Position numbers and translations under genes: made by a program
In this document: one piece after another, positions 26,885 through 36,008 of the stretch
How the letters are laid out: the number at the start of each line of letters is the position of its first letter
How positions within the stretch are numbered: position 1 is the first letter of the stretch
Notes under the pieces: generated by a model
The model's input: only the letters and a program-made list of their open reading frames with translations
Databases searched by the model: none
Told to the model about the DNA's origin: nothing
From: DATFJT01 sp965230755
GTDB taxonomy: Bacteria > Bacteroidota > Bacteroidia > Chitinophagales > Saprospiraceae
Length of the DNA: 64,000 bases
Reading direction: 5' to 3'
Assembly (NCBI GenBank): GCA_965230755.1
Contig: CBDDLT010000024.1
Coordinates: 248,001-312,000 of the forward strand

Positions 26885-28894
26885 ATGAGGAATTCTAGTA
26901 AGCTGGTAAAGTTTGTGTGTCTTTTGCTGGTTCTCATATCTTGGACGGGCGTTCATGCGCAAGAGAATGGTAATGAAGCGGAGCAAGATAGTTCTAGTAA
27001 AATTATCGTAGACTTTAGCGAACTAGCAGAATTCATCATAAAGGATGGGGAGGAGAAACAAATTCTAACTGGGAATGTAGAGTTGCATCAGGACAGTAAT
27101 TTCATGTATTGCGATAGGGCGGAGCTGAATCAGGATAACCAGTTGATCGCACTCGGTGAAGTATTGATACAACAGACGGACTCAGTCTTTCTTTTTTCGG
27201 ATTCTCTCTATTATTATGGAGACCTAGAGAAGGCTGAATTGTATGGCAATGTTTCCATGGTTAATGGCGAGTATCAGTTGTTTTCAGAAGAGTTGTTCTA
27301 CGATCTTAAAACTCGAATAGCGACTTATAATAAATCCGCAATAATGACGGATGGAAGTGCTCAAATGATCAGTAAGAGGGGAACTTATTATGTCAATGAG
27401 GATTTAGCCGTATTTGTAGATAGCGTAATCATTATCGATAGCAATTTCGTGCTAAAAACAGATTCTCTTGAATTCGATACAGAAGGGAATATTTGTTATT
27501 TCCGAGGACCAACAGTGATTTTGCAGGATGACGCAAGGATTTATTGTGAAGCGGGTTACTACGACTTGGATGAGGGGAAAGCACTTTTTTCAGAGAATGC
27601 TTCCTACCGCAATAAAGACCAATACAGTAAAGCGGATAGTATGTTTTATTACTCGCGGGGAAGTAAGATTGATTTAATGGGTAATGCCGAATTTCGGGAT
27701 TCAACGAGACAGGCGGATGCGGATCGAATAATTTTTTGGCAGGACTCTGAGGTTGCGATCTTAAAGGGAGATGCCGTGTATATTGAGAATGGGAGAAGGA
27801 TGGAGTCAGATAGCATATATTTTGATGCCAAAGACGAGGAATTCTTTTCAAGTGGAAGATCGAAAGTTTGGAATGACGAACAGTATATTGAAGCGACGGA
27901 AATTAACTTCCCATCCGGTAACGAATGGGGATATGCCAAGGGCGATGTCGTGTGGAAGGATACCCTGCAGAACACCATATTACGATCGGAACACATCGAC
28001 TACAATAAGGAGTCAGATCAGGTTCTAGCCAAAACAGTGGGAGACATTCGTCCTTATATCATCAGTATCGTTGACGGCGATTCTCTTTGGTTATCGGCAG
28101 ATACTTTGTTTTCATTTGAAGAGGTTCTTTTACCCGATACGATGGGTGTTGATAGCTTGGTGATGAGTGCCGATAGTATCTTAACGGAAGCAGATAGTCT
28201 ATTTACGAGTACTGATAGCCTTCTCACAGAGGAAAATGTCGCTGTGGATACCAATAGGATTCTTTTGGCCTATCATCGCGTATTGGCGTATAAATCTGAT
28301 CTGCAGGTCGTTTGCGATTTCATGCGTTACTCAGACCAAGATTCGATGTTTTACTTTTATGAAGACCCAATCATGTGGTCCGATACGTCTCAATTTATTG
28401 CGGATACGATTCGTGCTGCTATGAAATCAGGTAGTATTGATAAGATCTACCTTGATCAAAATGCAATTATTCTGAATTCTCCTGACGAAATATATTTTAA
28501 TCAGATGCAGGGAAGGCACATTATAGCTCATTTTGATTCCTCAGAATTGCGTCGAATGTACATCAATGGAAATGCGGAAAGCATTTATTATGCTCTGGAC
28601 GAAGAAGACGCATATATCGGAGTGAATCGGACGGTTTGTTCGAATATGCTTGTACTTTTTGGAAATAATCAGGTAGAAGGCATTAAGTTTTATCAGTCTC
28701 CTGAAAGTATCATGACTCCGATGCAACAAGCAGAACACAATAAACTACGGCTGGATGGGTTTGTCTGGGAGATCAATAGAAGGCCTAAGAGTAAATGGGA
28801 TGTGATCGGAGAGAAACCTGATCCTGATCCCGAGCCCGAGTCCGAGGAAACTAAAAAACCCGATACTTTTGAAGAAAGTACCGGGCCTGAATAA
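26885..28894 (+). CDS. OstA/LptA-like organic solvent tolerance family protein
   Basis: A protein of about 669 residues with a signal peptide (MRNSSKLVKFVCLLLVLISW, cut near VHAQ). The body is a repeating beta-jellyroll of the OstA/LptA/LptD N-terminal type: repeated units such as LTGNVELHQDSNFMYCDRAELN, LYGNVSMVNGEYQLFSEELFY and LMGNAEFRDSTRQADADRI. Such proteins form the periplasmic bridge that carries lipopolysaccharide to the outer membrane. The C-terminal tail is acidic and proline-rich (PDPDPEPESEE). An upstream TTG (26861) is in frame, but the ATG at 26885 gives a normal signal peptide. The LPS-transport role is a family-level inference. Confidence 0.88.
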   Translation: MRNSSKLVKFVCLLLVLISWTGVHAQENGNEAEQDSSSKIIVDFSELAEFIIKDGEEKQILTGNVELHQDSNFMYCDRAELNQDNQLIALGEVLIQQTDSVFLFSDSLYYYGDLEKAELYGNVSMVNGEYQLFSEELFYDLKTRIATYNKSAIMTDGSAQMISKRGTYYVNEDLAVFVDSVIIIDSNFVLKTDSLEFDTEGNICYFRGPTVILQDDARIYCEAGYYDLDEGKALFSENASYRNKDQYSKADSMFYYSRGSKIDLMGNAEFRDSTRQADADRIIFWQDSEVAILKGDAVYIENGRRMESDSIYFDAKDEEFFSSGRSKVWNDEQYIEATEINFPSGNEWGYAKGDVVWKDTLQNTILRSEHIDYNKESDQVLAKTVGDIRPYIISIVDGDSLWLSADTLFSFEEVLLPDTMGVDSLVMSADSILTEADSLFTSTDSLLTEENVAVDTNRILLAYHRVLAYKSDLQVVCDFMRYSDQDSMFYFYEDPIMWSDTSQFIADTIRAAMKSGSIDKIYLDQNAIILNSPDEIYFNQMQGRHIIAHFDSSELRRMYINGNAESIYYALDEEDAYIGVNRTVCSNMLVLFGNNQVEGIKFYQSPESIMTPMQQAEHNKLRLDGFVWEINRRPKSKWDVIGEKPDPDPEPESEETKKPDTFEESTGPE

Positions 28895-28920
28895 ATTATC
28901 TTATCGATAAGAAGATATGA

Positions 28921-29934
28921 TTATCTTCCGCCTATCAATTCATCTTGTAATTTAACCAACTCGTCCCATTTGCCATCAGTTGCCAATTGCGCTTGCTGTG
29001 GCCATGTTGTTGGTTTGTGGATTCTATAAGCATCACCCGCTGCATCTAGGATTTCGCTTAATCGCTCTACACTAGACTTAGAAAGATCTTCCCATGTATT
29101 GATGCCGTCTTTCTTTAACAAAGCTTCAATTTTTGGTCCAATACCCTCGATGATCTTAAGATTATCTGGTTTAGCCTTAAAAGGATTGACTAAAAGATCC
29201 GCTTGACCCAACAATTCCTGAGCTTGCTTCGCCCACTCATCTCTTTTCGCTCTACCTTTGAAAGATCCCAATACATTGTCGATCATGTCATAATCTTCGA
29301 CACTCAACTTTGAAATCTGCTGGAAGTTATAAATGCCGATATCATTCAACATTCCCTCCAACTTAGGACCAACTCCTTTGATCAATTTTAGATCGTCTTT
29401 TTCAGAAGCATCTACAGATCCCATCTTAGCCATTAACGCTTGGAGTTGACCATCTCTATCGTCAGCGCTCACTTCTTCAGCAGCCTTAGTCTCTACCACC
29501 TCTTCTACAACTGGTTCAACTACTTCCTCAACTGGAGCCGCAGCTTCTTCCTTCACTTCTGCCTCTACAGCTGGAGCCGCTTCTACTACAGGAGTTTCCT
29601 TTTTCTTAGGAGCTGCCTTCTTCTTAGGCTCTGCTTTCTTTGTAGCAGATTCTTTTCTTTTATTCATCAATTCGAATTCCTCCGAGCTGATTACATTCAC
29701 GTAAGTACGGTTTTTTCTCTTCTTAGTGAATTTAACTTCTCCTTCTACCAATGAATAGATGGTAAAGTCTCTTCCCATACCTACACCTTGACCAGGGTGG
29801 AATTTAGTTCCTCTCTGTCTGATTATGATATTTCCAGGAATTGCATGTTGTCCTCCGAATAATTTTACACCAAGACGTTTACTATTACTATCCCGTCCGT
29901 TATCCGTAGAACCTACTCCTTTTTTATGAGCCAT
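28921..29934 (-). CDS. rpmA: ribosomal protein L27 fused to helix-hairpin-helix domains
   Basis: Residues 1-85 or so are a complete bacterial L27 (MAHKKGVGSTDNGRDSNSKR, then GNIIIRQRGTKFHPG and GRDFTIYSLVEG), part of the 50S subunit near the peptidyl-transferase centre. Instead of ending there, the protein continues to 337 residues. A Lys/Ala/Glu/Pro-rich linker (about 90-160) is followed by two helix-hairpin-helix-type units (LKLIKGVGPKLEGML at about 181-195 and LKIIEGIGPKIEALL at about 258-272), each followed by a helical segment. Some Bacteroidota carry a similar extension on L21; here L21, encoded just upstream, is of normal length. The reading frame is continuous, with no sign of a stop between the parts. 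The role of the extension is unknown. Confidence 0.93.
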   Translation of the reverse strand: MAHKKGVGSTDNGRDSNSKRLGVKLFGGQHAIPGNIIIRQRGTKFHPGQGVGMGRDFTIYSLVEGEVKFTKKRKNRTYVNVISSEEFELMNKRKESATKKAEPKKKAAPKKKETPVVEAAPAVEAEVKEEAAAPVEEVVEPVVEEVVETKAAEEVSADDRDGQLQALMAKMGSVDASEKDDLKLIKGVGPKLEGMLNDIGIYNFQQISKLSVEDYDMIDNVLGSFKGRAKRDEWAKQAQELLGQADLLVNPFKAKPDNLKIIEGIGPKIEALLKKDGINTWEDLSKSSVERLSEILDAAGDAYRIHKPTTWPQQAQLATDGKWDELVKLQDELIGGR

Positions 29935-29963
29935 GATTAATGATTTTTTCTACTGAGTAATAA

Positions 29964-30269
29964 TTACTTAATTGAGTCAATTTTGATTTTAGTGAAGGAT
30001 TGTCTATGACCATTTTTCTTTTTGTAACCCTTCCTTCTTTTCTTTTTGAACACGATGACTTTATCGCCTTTCACGTGTTCCAGAACAGTAGCTTTAACTG
30101 ATCCGCTGAGATGCGGAGTACCTAGAGACACCTGATCGCCATTAGCAGTAAGATGAATATCTTCGAAAGAAACTTTATCTCCTTCTTTCGCATCTAACCG
30201 GTGGACAAAGATCTCTTGATCTTTCTCAACTTTAAATTGCTGACCGGCTATCGATACAATTGCAAACAT
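29964..30269 (-). CDS. rplU: 50S ribosomal protein L21
   Basis: A 101-residue protein of standard length: MFAIVSIAGQQFKVEKDQEI at the start, the GDKVSFEDI strand, and the basic C-terminal motif FKKKRRKGYKKKNGHRQ that binds 23S rRNA. It is first in the rplU-rpmA operon, 29 bases before the L27 gene, with a good promoter upstream. Confidence 0.98.
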   Translation of the reverse strand: MFAIVSIAGQQFKVEKDQEIFVHRLDAKEGDKVSFEDIHLTANGDQVSLGTPHLSGSVKATVLEHVKGDKVIVFKKKRRKGYKKKNGHRQSFTKIKIDSIK

Positions 30270-30301
30270 AATTTTGAAATCTAGTTATTAAAAACGGACT
30301 G

Positions 30302-30332
30302 CAAAGATAGAATTATTCCTTAGAAATTGCAA
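30302..30332 (-). promoter_or_regulatory. promoter of the rplU-rpmA operon
   Basis: On the minus strand TTG (30332-30330), a 20-base spacer and TATCTTTG (30309-30302) match the Bacteroidota consensus. It lies 32 bases before the rplU start codon. Confidence 0.7.
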
Positions 30333-30407
30333 GAAGAGAAGATATAATATAATGATTGCTGCAATCTAACTAAAGTCTGGTACTGATTCTACACTAATCC
30401 CTTGTCT

Positions 30408-31301
30408 CTATACGCTTCTTCTTCCCCACCAGCTGGCCAGTATCAAGCCCGAAATCATATCCCATATTCCCCAAAAAGCGGCCACCATGGCCATCCCCCC
30501 TAATTCGGGGAAATAGTTAAATATAAGGATCAATCCCAAGCCAGAGTTTTGGATTCCTGTTTCAATAGTAATGGTCCTGATATTTTGTTTTTGCTTGAAA
30601 AAAGCCAGACCGATTAAAAAACCCACCAGAAGAGCCAATGCATTGTGAGCGACAACAATGAAAAATACTTCTATGAGATAATTCATGATGAGGTCGATGT
30701 TGTCCTTGAGGGCGAACAAGATGAAAAGGGCAAATATAATCAGGGAAAGCTTTTTAATAATTTTACGTATTAGACCCAAACGATCGTCGAAATAATGATT
30801 GATAAGCATCCCTGCAATCAAAGGAATGACAATGATGAGGAATACAGTTTTAGACACCTCAAGAGGACTCAGAGCAATTTCTTTACCCGGTATTTCCAGC
30901 CCCAAAGCGTAAACCAAAACACCAAAGACCAGAGGAGTGAGGATAAAAGAGAACACAGTTACGATACTGGTCAGTGCAATGGAAAGGGCCGAATTCCCCT
31001 TGGCCAAATGGGTGAAATAATTGGAGATATTTCCTCCGGGGCAACTCGCCACCATCACCAGTCCCAATGCAACCGAATAGATGAGGTCAATTCCCTTGAT
31101 ATAAAAGTATGTCATCAAGGGAAGAGCGATCAATTGGGAAAAGAGGCAAACCAAAATCCATTTTGGTTTGGCAACGAGAATCTTAAAATTGGACAATTTC
31201 AAGTCAAGAGCAATGCCGAACATGATAAAAGCCAGGCAAATATTCATGAGGACCAGTTGTCCGGGGTCAAAGTTCAGTCTGATACTATCCAGTGCTTCCA
31301 T
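30408..31301 (-). CDS. bile acid:sodium symporter family protein
   Basis: A 297-residue inner-membrane carrier with about nine or ten helices. The start segment (LVLMNICLAFIMFGIALDL) and the motif VASCPGGNISNYFTHLAKGN, the broken-helix sodium-binding region of the SBF/ASBT family, identify it. ETGIQNSGLGLILIFNYFP corresponds to the second crossover helix. Members move organic anions with sodium, and the natural substrate in non-gut bacteria is usually unknown, so bile acid should not be assumed. It stands alone, convergent to nothing close and divergent from the PhoD-like gene. Confidence 0.92.
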   Translation of the reverse strand: MEALDSIRLNFDPGQLVLMNICLAFIMFGIALDLKLSNFKILVAKPKWILVCLFSQLIALPLMTYFYIKGIDLIYSVALGLVMVASCPGGNISNYFTHLAKGNSALSIALTSIVTVFSFILTPLVFGVLVYALGLEIPGKEIALSPLEVSKTVFLIIVIPLIAGMLINHYFDDRLGLIRKIIKKLSLIIFALFILFALKDNIDLIMNYLIEVFFIVVAHNALALLVGFLIGLAFFKQKQNIRTITIETGIQNSGLGLILIFNYFPELGGMAMVAAFWGIWDMISGLILASWWGRRSV

Positions 31302-31471
31302 ATCACAATATTATCAATTTATGGAGGATAGACAAGAAAAATTAGTCAGGAGTAAAAATCAACATATCTTAATTCTTTAGACCGTGAAAGAGGACAATTT
31401 TAATAATGAATTAATCGAAGGGTCGGGTAATTTGAGTGTATCTTGAAGTATTTTGTGGTAAACTTTGGTGA

Positions 31472-32506
31472 ATGAATAAGCTTTTTCCCATACTTATCTT
31501 ACTGTTTGGATACTCATGTAAGACACAAGAGCACAAGAACGATAACCCAGATAGCTCTCGCGACTCATTCGATTATAATACCACCATTGCGTTTGGATCA
31601 TGTAATAAAGCAGATGAAGCACAGGTGATTTGGGAGTCGATCTTGGCCAATGAACCAGATCGATGGATTTGGACCGGAGATATTATATATGGAGATACGG
31701 AAGACATGGGGGTATTGAAAAGAAAATATGATGAACAAAAGAATAGTCCTGAATATTCAAGTTTTTCGAACAAGGTTCCAATTCTGGGAATATGGGATGA
31801 TCATGATTACGGGGTAAATGATGGGGACAAAACTTATAAAATGAAAGCGGAGAGCAGAGATTTGCTTTATGATTTTTTAGATGTTCCGGAAAACAACCTG
31901 GCATGGAATAGAGAGGGAGCTTATCAGTCCTATGTCATAGGAGAAGGGGATAGCGAAATAAAAATTATCTTACTGGATGCAAGATATTTTCGAGACACAC
32001 TTGAAAAGGATGTACAAACTGAACAGCGATACGTACCTAATCAGGAAGGCGATATTCTTGGCGATGAGCAATGGACCTGGCTAAGTAACGAATTGACCAA
32101 TTCTAGTGCAAAGACACATATCATAGCAAGTGGCATACAAATTATTCCCATAGATCAGAATTATGAAAAATGGGCGAATTTTCCCACAGCAAGAGAGCGA
32201 CTTCTAAAGTTAATCAACGAATTACAGCCCAGTAATCCGCTGTTTATTTCCGGAGATCGGCATATGGCTGAAATCTCGGCAATTGAGCTGGACAACTACG
32301 AGGAGAAAATCTATGAAATAACGTCCAGCGGAATGACCCATACATGGAGTGATACATCAGACAGAGAGCTCAACCGTTTTAGAATAGGCGAGCAGGTAGT
32401 TCGTAAAAATTTTGGATTGATCCATTTTGATGAGGAAGGACAGGCCCTCTCATTTGAAATTAGAAACCCAAAAAATGAACTGCTTCTTCGCCATGAGTTA
32501 GAGTAA
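31472..32506 (+). CDS. PhoD-like alkaline phosphatase, lipoprotein
   Basis: A 344-residue exported metallophosphatase. The N-terminus MNKLFPILILLFGYSC has a lipoprotein-type cleavage site at Cys16. The PhoD-family motifs are present: FGSCNKAD, WTGDIIYGD, GIWDDHDYGVNDG, LLDARYFRD, ASGIQIIP and FISGDRHMAE. These hold the iron/calcium centre typical of PhoD, which releases phosphate from phosphodiesters and monoesters. It is probably anchored to a membrane facing the periplasm. It has no phosphate-regulation genes next to it. Confidence 0.92.
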   Translation: MNKLFPILILLFGYSCKTQEHKNDNPDSSRDSFDYNTTIAFGSCNKADEAQVIWESILANEPDRWIWTGDIIYGDTEDMGVLKRKYDEQKNSPEYSSFSNKVPILGIWDDHDYGVNDGDKTYKMKAESRDLLYDFLDVPENNLAWNREGAYQSYVIGEGDSEIKIILLDARYFRDTLEKDVQTEQRYVPNQEGDILGDEQWTWLSNELTNSSAKTHIIASGIQIIPIDQNYEKWANFPTARERLLKLINELQPSNPLFISGDRHMAEISAIELDNYEEKIYEITSSGMTHTWSDTSDRELNRFRIGEQVVRKNFGLIHFDEEGQALSFEIRNPKNELLLRHELE

Positions 32507-32588
32507 TTGCAATAAATCTCCTACTATTGATGTTTGAAGCTTCGGACAAGCTATTGTTCGAATTACAGATGGAATCATTTTTGAGGTG

Positions 32589-32596
32589 TACCTTTG
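32589..32596 (+). promoter_or_regulatory. -7 promoter element before the BatA gene
   Basis: TACCTTTG matches TAnnTTTG exactly, 20 bases before the BatA start codon. A matching TTG at the usual spacing was not found. Confidence 0.4.
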
Positions 32597-32616
32597 AGCA
32601 AATTTAATAGATTACT

Positions 32617-34635
32617 ATGAGTTGGTTGAATCCTGGGATGTTGTGGGCATTATTGTTGCTTGGTGTTCCAATCATCATTCATCTATTTTATTTTCGACGA
32701 TATAAAAAAGTATTCTTCTCTGATATTAGATTACTGGAGGAGCTTAAGAAGGAAACCAATAAGTTTAGTCGGATGCGTAACTTATTGGCCTTGCTCATGC
32801 GTTTACTGGCGTTAGCAGCACTAGTTTTTGCATTTGCTCGCCCTTTTCTCAATAAGGATCAACGAATCAAAAGAAATAGTTTGGTCAGTATTTATATTGA
32901 CAATTCCTGGAGTATGTCTGCGCACTCGAAAGATGTGGCACTTCTGGATATCGCTAAAAAGAAAGCCCAGGAAATAGTGGATTCCTATTCGGAACAAAAC
33001 CGCTTCCAGATAATTTCCAATGAGATGAAAGGAGCTCAACAGAATATCCTAGACCAAAAAAGAGCGCTGGAATACGTTGATAATTTGGGCTTATACAATG
33101 GAGCATTTGATCTGGGTTCTATTTACAACAGGCAAAAAGAATTGATTGAAAAAGCAGAGTTGGGCTCTGAGATTTACTGGATAAGTGATTTTCAAAAGTC
33201 TACGACAGAACTCGATTTCGATCCTCAAGATACCTTGGTGATTAATGCAGTTGTCGTTCAGGATTTGATTGAAAGGAATGTCAGTATTGATACAGCCTGG
33301 TTTTTGAGGCCGGATCATCTCGAGGGTAAAAATAGTGATCTGGTTTATACGATTACCAATCATTCTAAGCAAGATGCCAATGCCGTTAATTTAAGTATGC
33401 TATTCGAAGATCAAACCAGACCCTTGGGTAATTTTGATATAGAGGGTGGAGCAAGTCTTTCGGACACGGTTTCTATTCCTATTCAAACTGCCGGTTGGAA
33501 GCAACTCAAATTACAATTGAAGGACTATCCGGTTCGATTTGATGATGAATTGTTCCTTAGTTTCGAAGTGAAAGATGTTCACAATATTTTGGTGATCAAT
33601 CACCAATCAAATTCTTATATCTCGAATTTGTTTCCCACTCAGAGATCCATCAAATTAATGCAGGAAAGACCTGAAGCTCTGGACTATTCAGGATTCGAAA
33701 AACAACAGCTCATTATCATAGAAGATCTCAGAAAAATCTCTAGTGGACTAGAGGATGAATTGGTGGGATATGTTGAGTCCGGAGGAAAATTGCTGATATT
33801 CCCCAATGCAGGAGCGGATTTGGACAACTATAATTCCCTACTGAGGAAACTGAATGCCGGATATTTGGCGGAATGGGAAGAAGGAGACTTTGAAGTACTT
33901 AGAATCAATGAAAATGAGGAGTTGTTCAAAGGTGTTTTCCGTAGAAAAAACCGCAATATGAACTTGCCCAATACCAAGGGGCGTTTCAAATTGTTGGGTT
34001 CGTCGAATCCTTATCAAATTTCTCCGTTGGACTACAGAGATGGAAAAAGTAATCTCATGCGTTCGGATCATGCGGCAGGTCAGGTGTTTGTTTCTTCAAC
34101 ACCCTTGTCCTTAGAATACAATGATTTGGTGAGGAACGGGGATATTTTTGTGCCCATTCTTTACAATATGGCCACCATGAAGAAGAATGCGGCCAATATA
34201 TATTACACCTTGGGAGATGAGTCTGAATTCAGCGCTGATATCGAAGGCGTTGGTAATGAATCACCTTATAGTTTGTTAAAAGGTTCGAATAGCTTTATCC
34301 CTCTGCAAAGGAGATTGGGCAAGAAAGTCTATATCTCTGTAGGTAGAGATATTAATGAAGCCGGGTTTTATTCATTGGATAACGGTACGGAAGTTTTAAA
34401 ACCTAAATTGGCCATTAACTACAGTAGAAAAGAGTCCGATTTAAAATGCTATTCTTCAGATGAATTGAAATCCAATTTTGAAGGTAGAATTGAAATTATT
34501 GATGCCGAAGCTACCCAAAACCTTTCCAAAGTCATCGAATCTCGTGATAGTTCGACCAGATTATGGAAATATCTACTGATCATTGCTTTGATCTTCTTGC
34601 TTGCAGAAGCAATACTATTGAGAATGAAAGCCTAG
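32617..34635 (+). CDS. BatA domain-containing membrane protein
   Basis: A 672-residue protein. The start MSWLNPGMLWALLLLGVPII and the following FYFRRYKKVFFSD identify the BatA N-terminal membrane domain. A second helix is at about 58-76. A von Willebrand factor A-like region follows (SIYIDNSWSMSAHSKD, a variant of the metal-binding DxSxS motif), then Ig-like and GATase-like segments and a last membrane helix (about 648-666). Such proteins belong to the aerotolerance (Bat) group and to related envelope stress complexes. The gene begins a conserved Bacteroidota cluster with the dihydroorotase-like, DUF4199 and glycosyltransferase genes. Confidence 0.87.
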   Translation: MSWLNPGMLWALLLLGVPIIIHLFYFRRYKKVFFSDIRLLEELKKETNKFSRMRNLLALLMRLLALAALVFAFARPFLNKDQRIKRNSLVSIYIDNSWSMSAHSKDVALLDIAKKKAQEIVDSYSEQNRFQIISNEMKGAQQNILDQKRALEYVDNLGLYNGAFDLGSIYNRQKELIEKAELGSEIYWISDFQKSTTELDFDPQDTLVINAVVVQDLIERNVSIDTAWFLRPDHLEGKNSDLVYTITNHSKQDANAVNLSMLFEDQTRPLGNFDIEGGASLSDTVSIPIQTAGWKQLKLQLKDYPVRFDDELFLSFEVKDVHNILVINHQSNSYISNLFPTQRSIKLMQERPEALDYSGFEKQQLIIIEDLRKISSGLEDELVGYVESGGKLLIFPNAGADLDNYNSLLRKLNAGYLAEWEEGDFEVLRINENEELFKGVFRRKNRNMNLPNTKGRFKLLGSSNPYQISPLDYRDGKSNLMRSDHAAGQVFVSSTPLSLEYNDLVRNGDIFVPILYNMATMKKNAANIYYTLGDESEFSADIEGVGNESPYSLLKGSNSFIPLQRRLGKKVYISVGRDINEAGFYSLDNGTEVLKPKLAINYSRKESDLKCYSSDELKSNFEGRIEIIDAEATQNLSKVIESRDSSTRLWKYLLIIALIFLLAEAILLRMKA

Positions 34636-34697
34636 TTTGGGATTCTATCTACAACATTCCTCAATATGAATAATTATTAAAGCTTATTTGAATTTTC

Positions 34698-34705
34698 TAC
34701 CTTTG
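34698..34705 (+). promoter_or_regulatory. -7 promoter element before the dihydroorotase-like gene
   Basis: TACCTTTG is an exact TAnnTTTG match 16 bases before the start codon. The upstream -33 element is not clear. Confidence 0.45.
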
Positions 34706-34721
34706 GCGAAATCTATCGTTC

Positions 34722-36008
34722 ATGACAGATCTCTTCATAAAATCAATTAAAATAGTTCATCCTGAGAGCACTTTTCATCTTAGAAAATGTGATGTCAGTA
34801 TAGTTGGCGGCAAGTTGGAACGCATTGATTTGGCTTCCAAAGGATTGAAGCCTAAATCCGGCCAAGAACGAATCGATGGTTCGGGGCATTTTCTCAGCCC
34901 TAGTTTCGTAGACTGTAGTTTTTGGCAAGGAGAGCCTGGTAATGAAAGAATAGAAGATTTGGAGAGTTCGACTGCTTTAGCTGCTTGCTCGGGGTATGGA
35001 CACTTGATGATGATGCCTGACTTAAACCCTTCTATCCAAACCAATGTGGATGTGCAGTTTTTTAAGGCAAAATCTGAGCAACACGGGGTTAATTTTATTC
35101 CTATCGCTCGGGTGACCAACGAACAAAAACCTGACAATTCTCTAACGGAAATCATGCACTTGGCAGATGAAGGAGTAGGCGCTTTTTCGAATGGAAGTCA
35201 AGCCATAAGTGATTTGAGTCTTTTTTCCAGGGTATTGGAGTATTCGTCCATGACATCAAAACTTCTGATGAACCAACCGGTAATTCGAGAATTGGCTGGA
35301 TCTTCGGTAGTGCATTCTAGCGCTATTGCGGAACAAATGGGTTTGAATGGATTATTGCCACAAGCGGAATATATGGCCTTGCAGAATCAATTAGAATTGG
35401 CCAATTATTATAACATTCCTTTTTTGGCGATGAATTTGACCAGCAGTGAGTCTGTTCGAATTCTCAAAGAAAATAGAAAAAGAAAGGGTTGCAGAGTATA
35501 CGCATCAGTTCCTCTCTTTAATCTGATCTATAACCATAAGGACCAAAGCGACTTCGATACCAATAAGAAATTATGGCCTGTGATAAGAGAAGAGTCGGAC
35601 AGGAAGGCATTGATAAAAGCCTTGAAAGAAGGAATTATTGATTTAATTGGGTCTAACCACTTCCCTGTAGCAGAGGAGGAGAAGAAAGTCGAATTCAATT
35701 ATGCTCCGTTCGGGGCTATTAGTCTTCAGTTGGTTTTTCCGTTCTTATTAAAATTGATGGGAGGAGTTGAAGGAATTACCCAAGTCGTAGAAATATTAAG
35801 CCTGAGGCCAAGGGAAATATTTGCAATGGACAATGTTCGGTTTGAGGTAGGAGAAGAAGCAGATTACTGTATTTTGAGTAAGGAAGATTGGGTGTTCAAT
35901 CAAAATTCCAACCAATCTAAATCTTCAAACAGCGCACATATGGATCAGGAATTTACAGGCAAATGCAAGGCTTTGATTAGAAATAAAAGATATTGGTTAA
36001 ATGACTAG
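34722..36008 (+). CDS. dihydroorotase-like amidohydrolase lacking metal ligands
   Basis: A 428-residue protein with the overall plan of type-I dihydroorotase (amidohydrolase superfamily): LFIKSIKIVHPES, SFVDCSFWQGEPGNERIED, MMMPDLNPSIQT, a late GSNHFPVAEEEK and APFGAISLQLVFP. True enzymes have an HxH metal pair after FxD and further histidines in the middle; here the first pair is replaced by CSF and the central His-Cys-Glu block reads MNQPVIRELAGSS. It therefore should not bind the zinc centre. Non-catalytic dihydroorotase paralogues are known in Bacteroidota and elsewhere as partners of other pyrimidine enzymes. The stop overlaps the DUF4199 start by eight bases. Confidence 0.82.
   Translation: MTDLFIKSIKIVHPESTFHLRKCDVSIVGGKLERIDLASKGLKPKSGQERIDGSGHFLSPSFVDCSFWQGEPGNERIEDLESSTALAACSGYGHLMMMPDLNPSIQTNVDVQFFKAKSEQHGVNFIPIARVTNEQKPDNSLTEIMHLADEGVGAFSNGSQAISDLSLFSRVLEYSSMTSKLLMNQPVIRELAGSSVVHSSAIAEQMGLNGLLPQAEYMALQNQLELANYYNIPFLAMNLTSSESVRILKENRKRKGCRVYASVPLFNLIYNHKDQSDFDTNKKLWPVIREESDRKALIKALKEGIIDLIGSNHFPVAEEEKKVEFNYAPFGAISLQLVFPFLLKLMGGVEGITQVVEILSLRPREIFAMDNVRFEVGEEADYCILSKEDWVFNQNSNQSKSSNSAHMDQEFTGKCKALIRNKRYWLND

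Noticed and set aside
28896..28915. Palindrome CTTATCGATAAG between the OstA-like and L27 genes as a bidirectional terminator
   Set aside because: It is only 12 bases with no loop and no T run on either side; too weak to call.
30795..31331. A 178-residue plus-strand open frame opposite the symporter gene
   Set aside because: Its translation is rich in Asn, Gln, Asp and His, has no family pattern, and lies entirely opposite a well-recognised membrane carrier.
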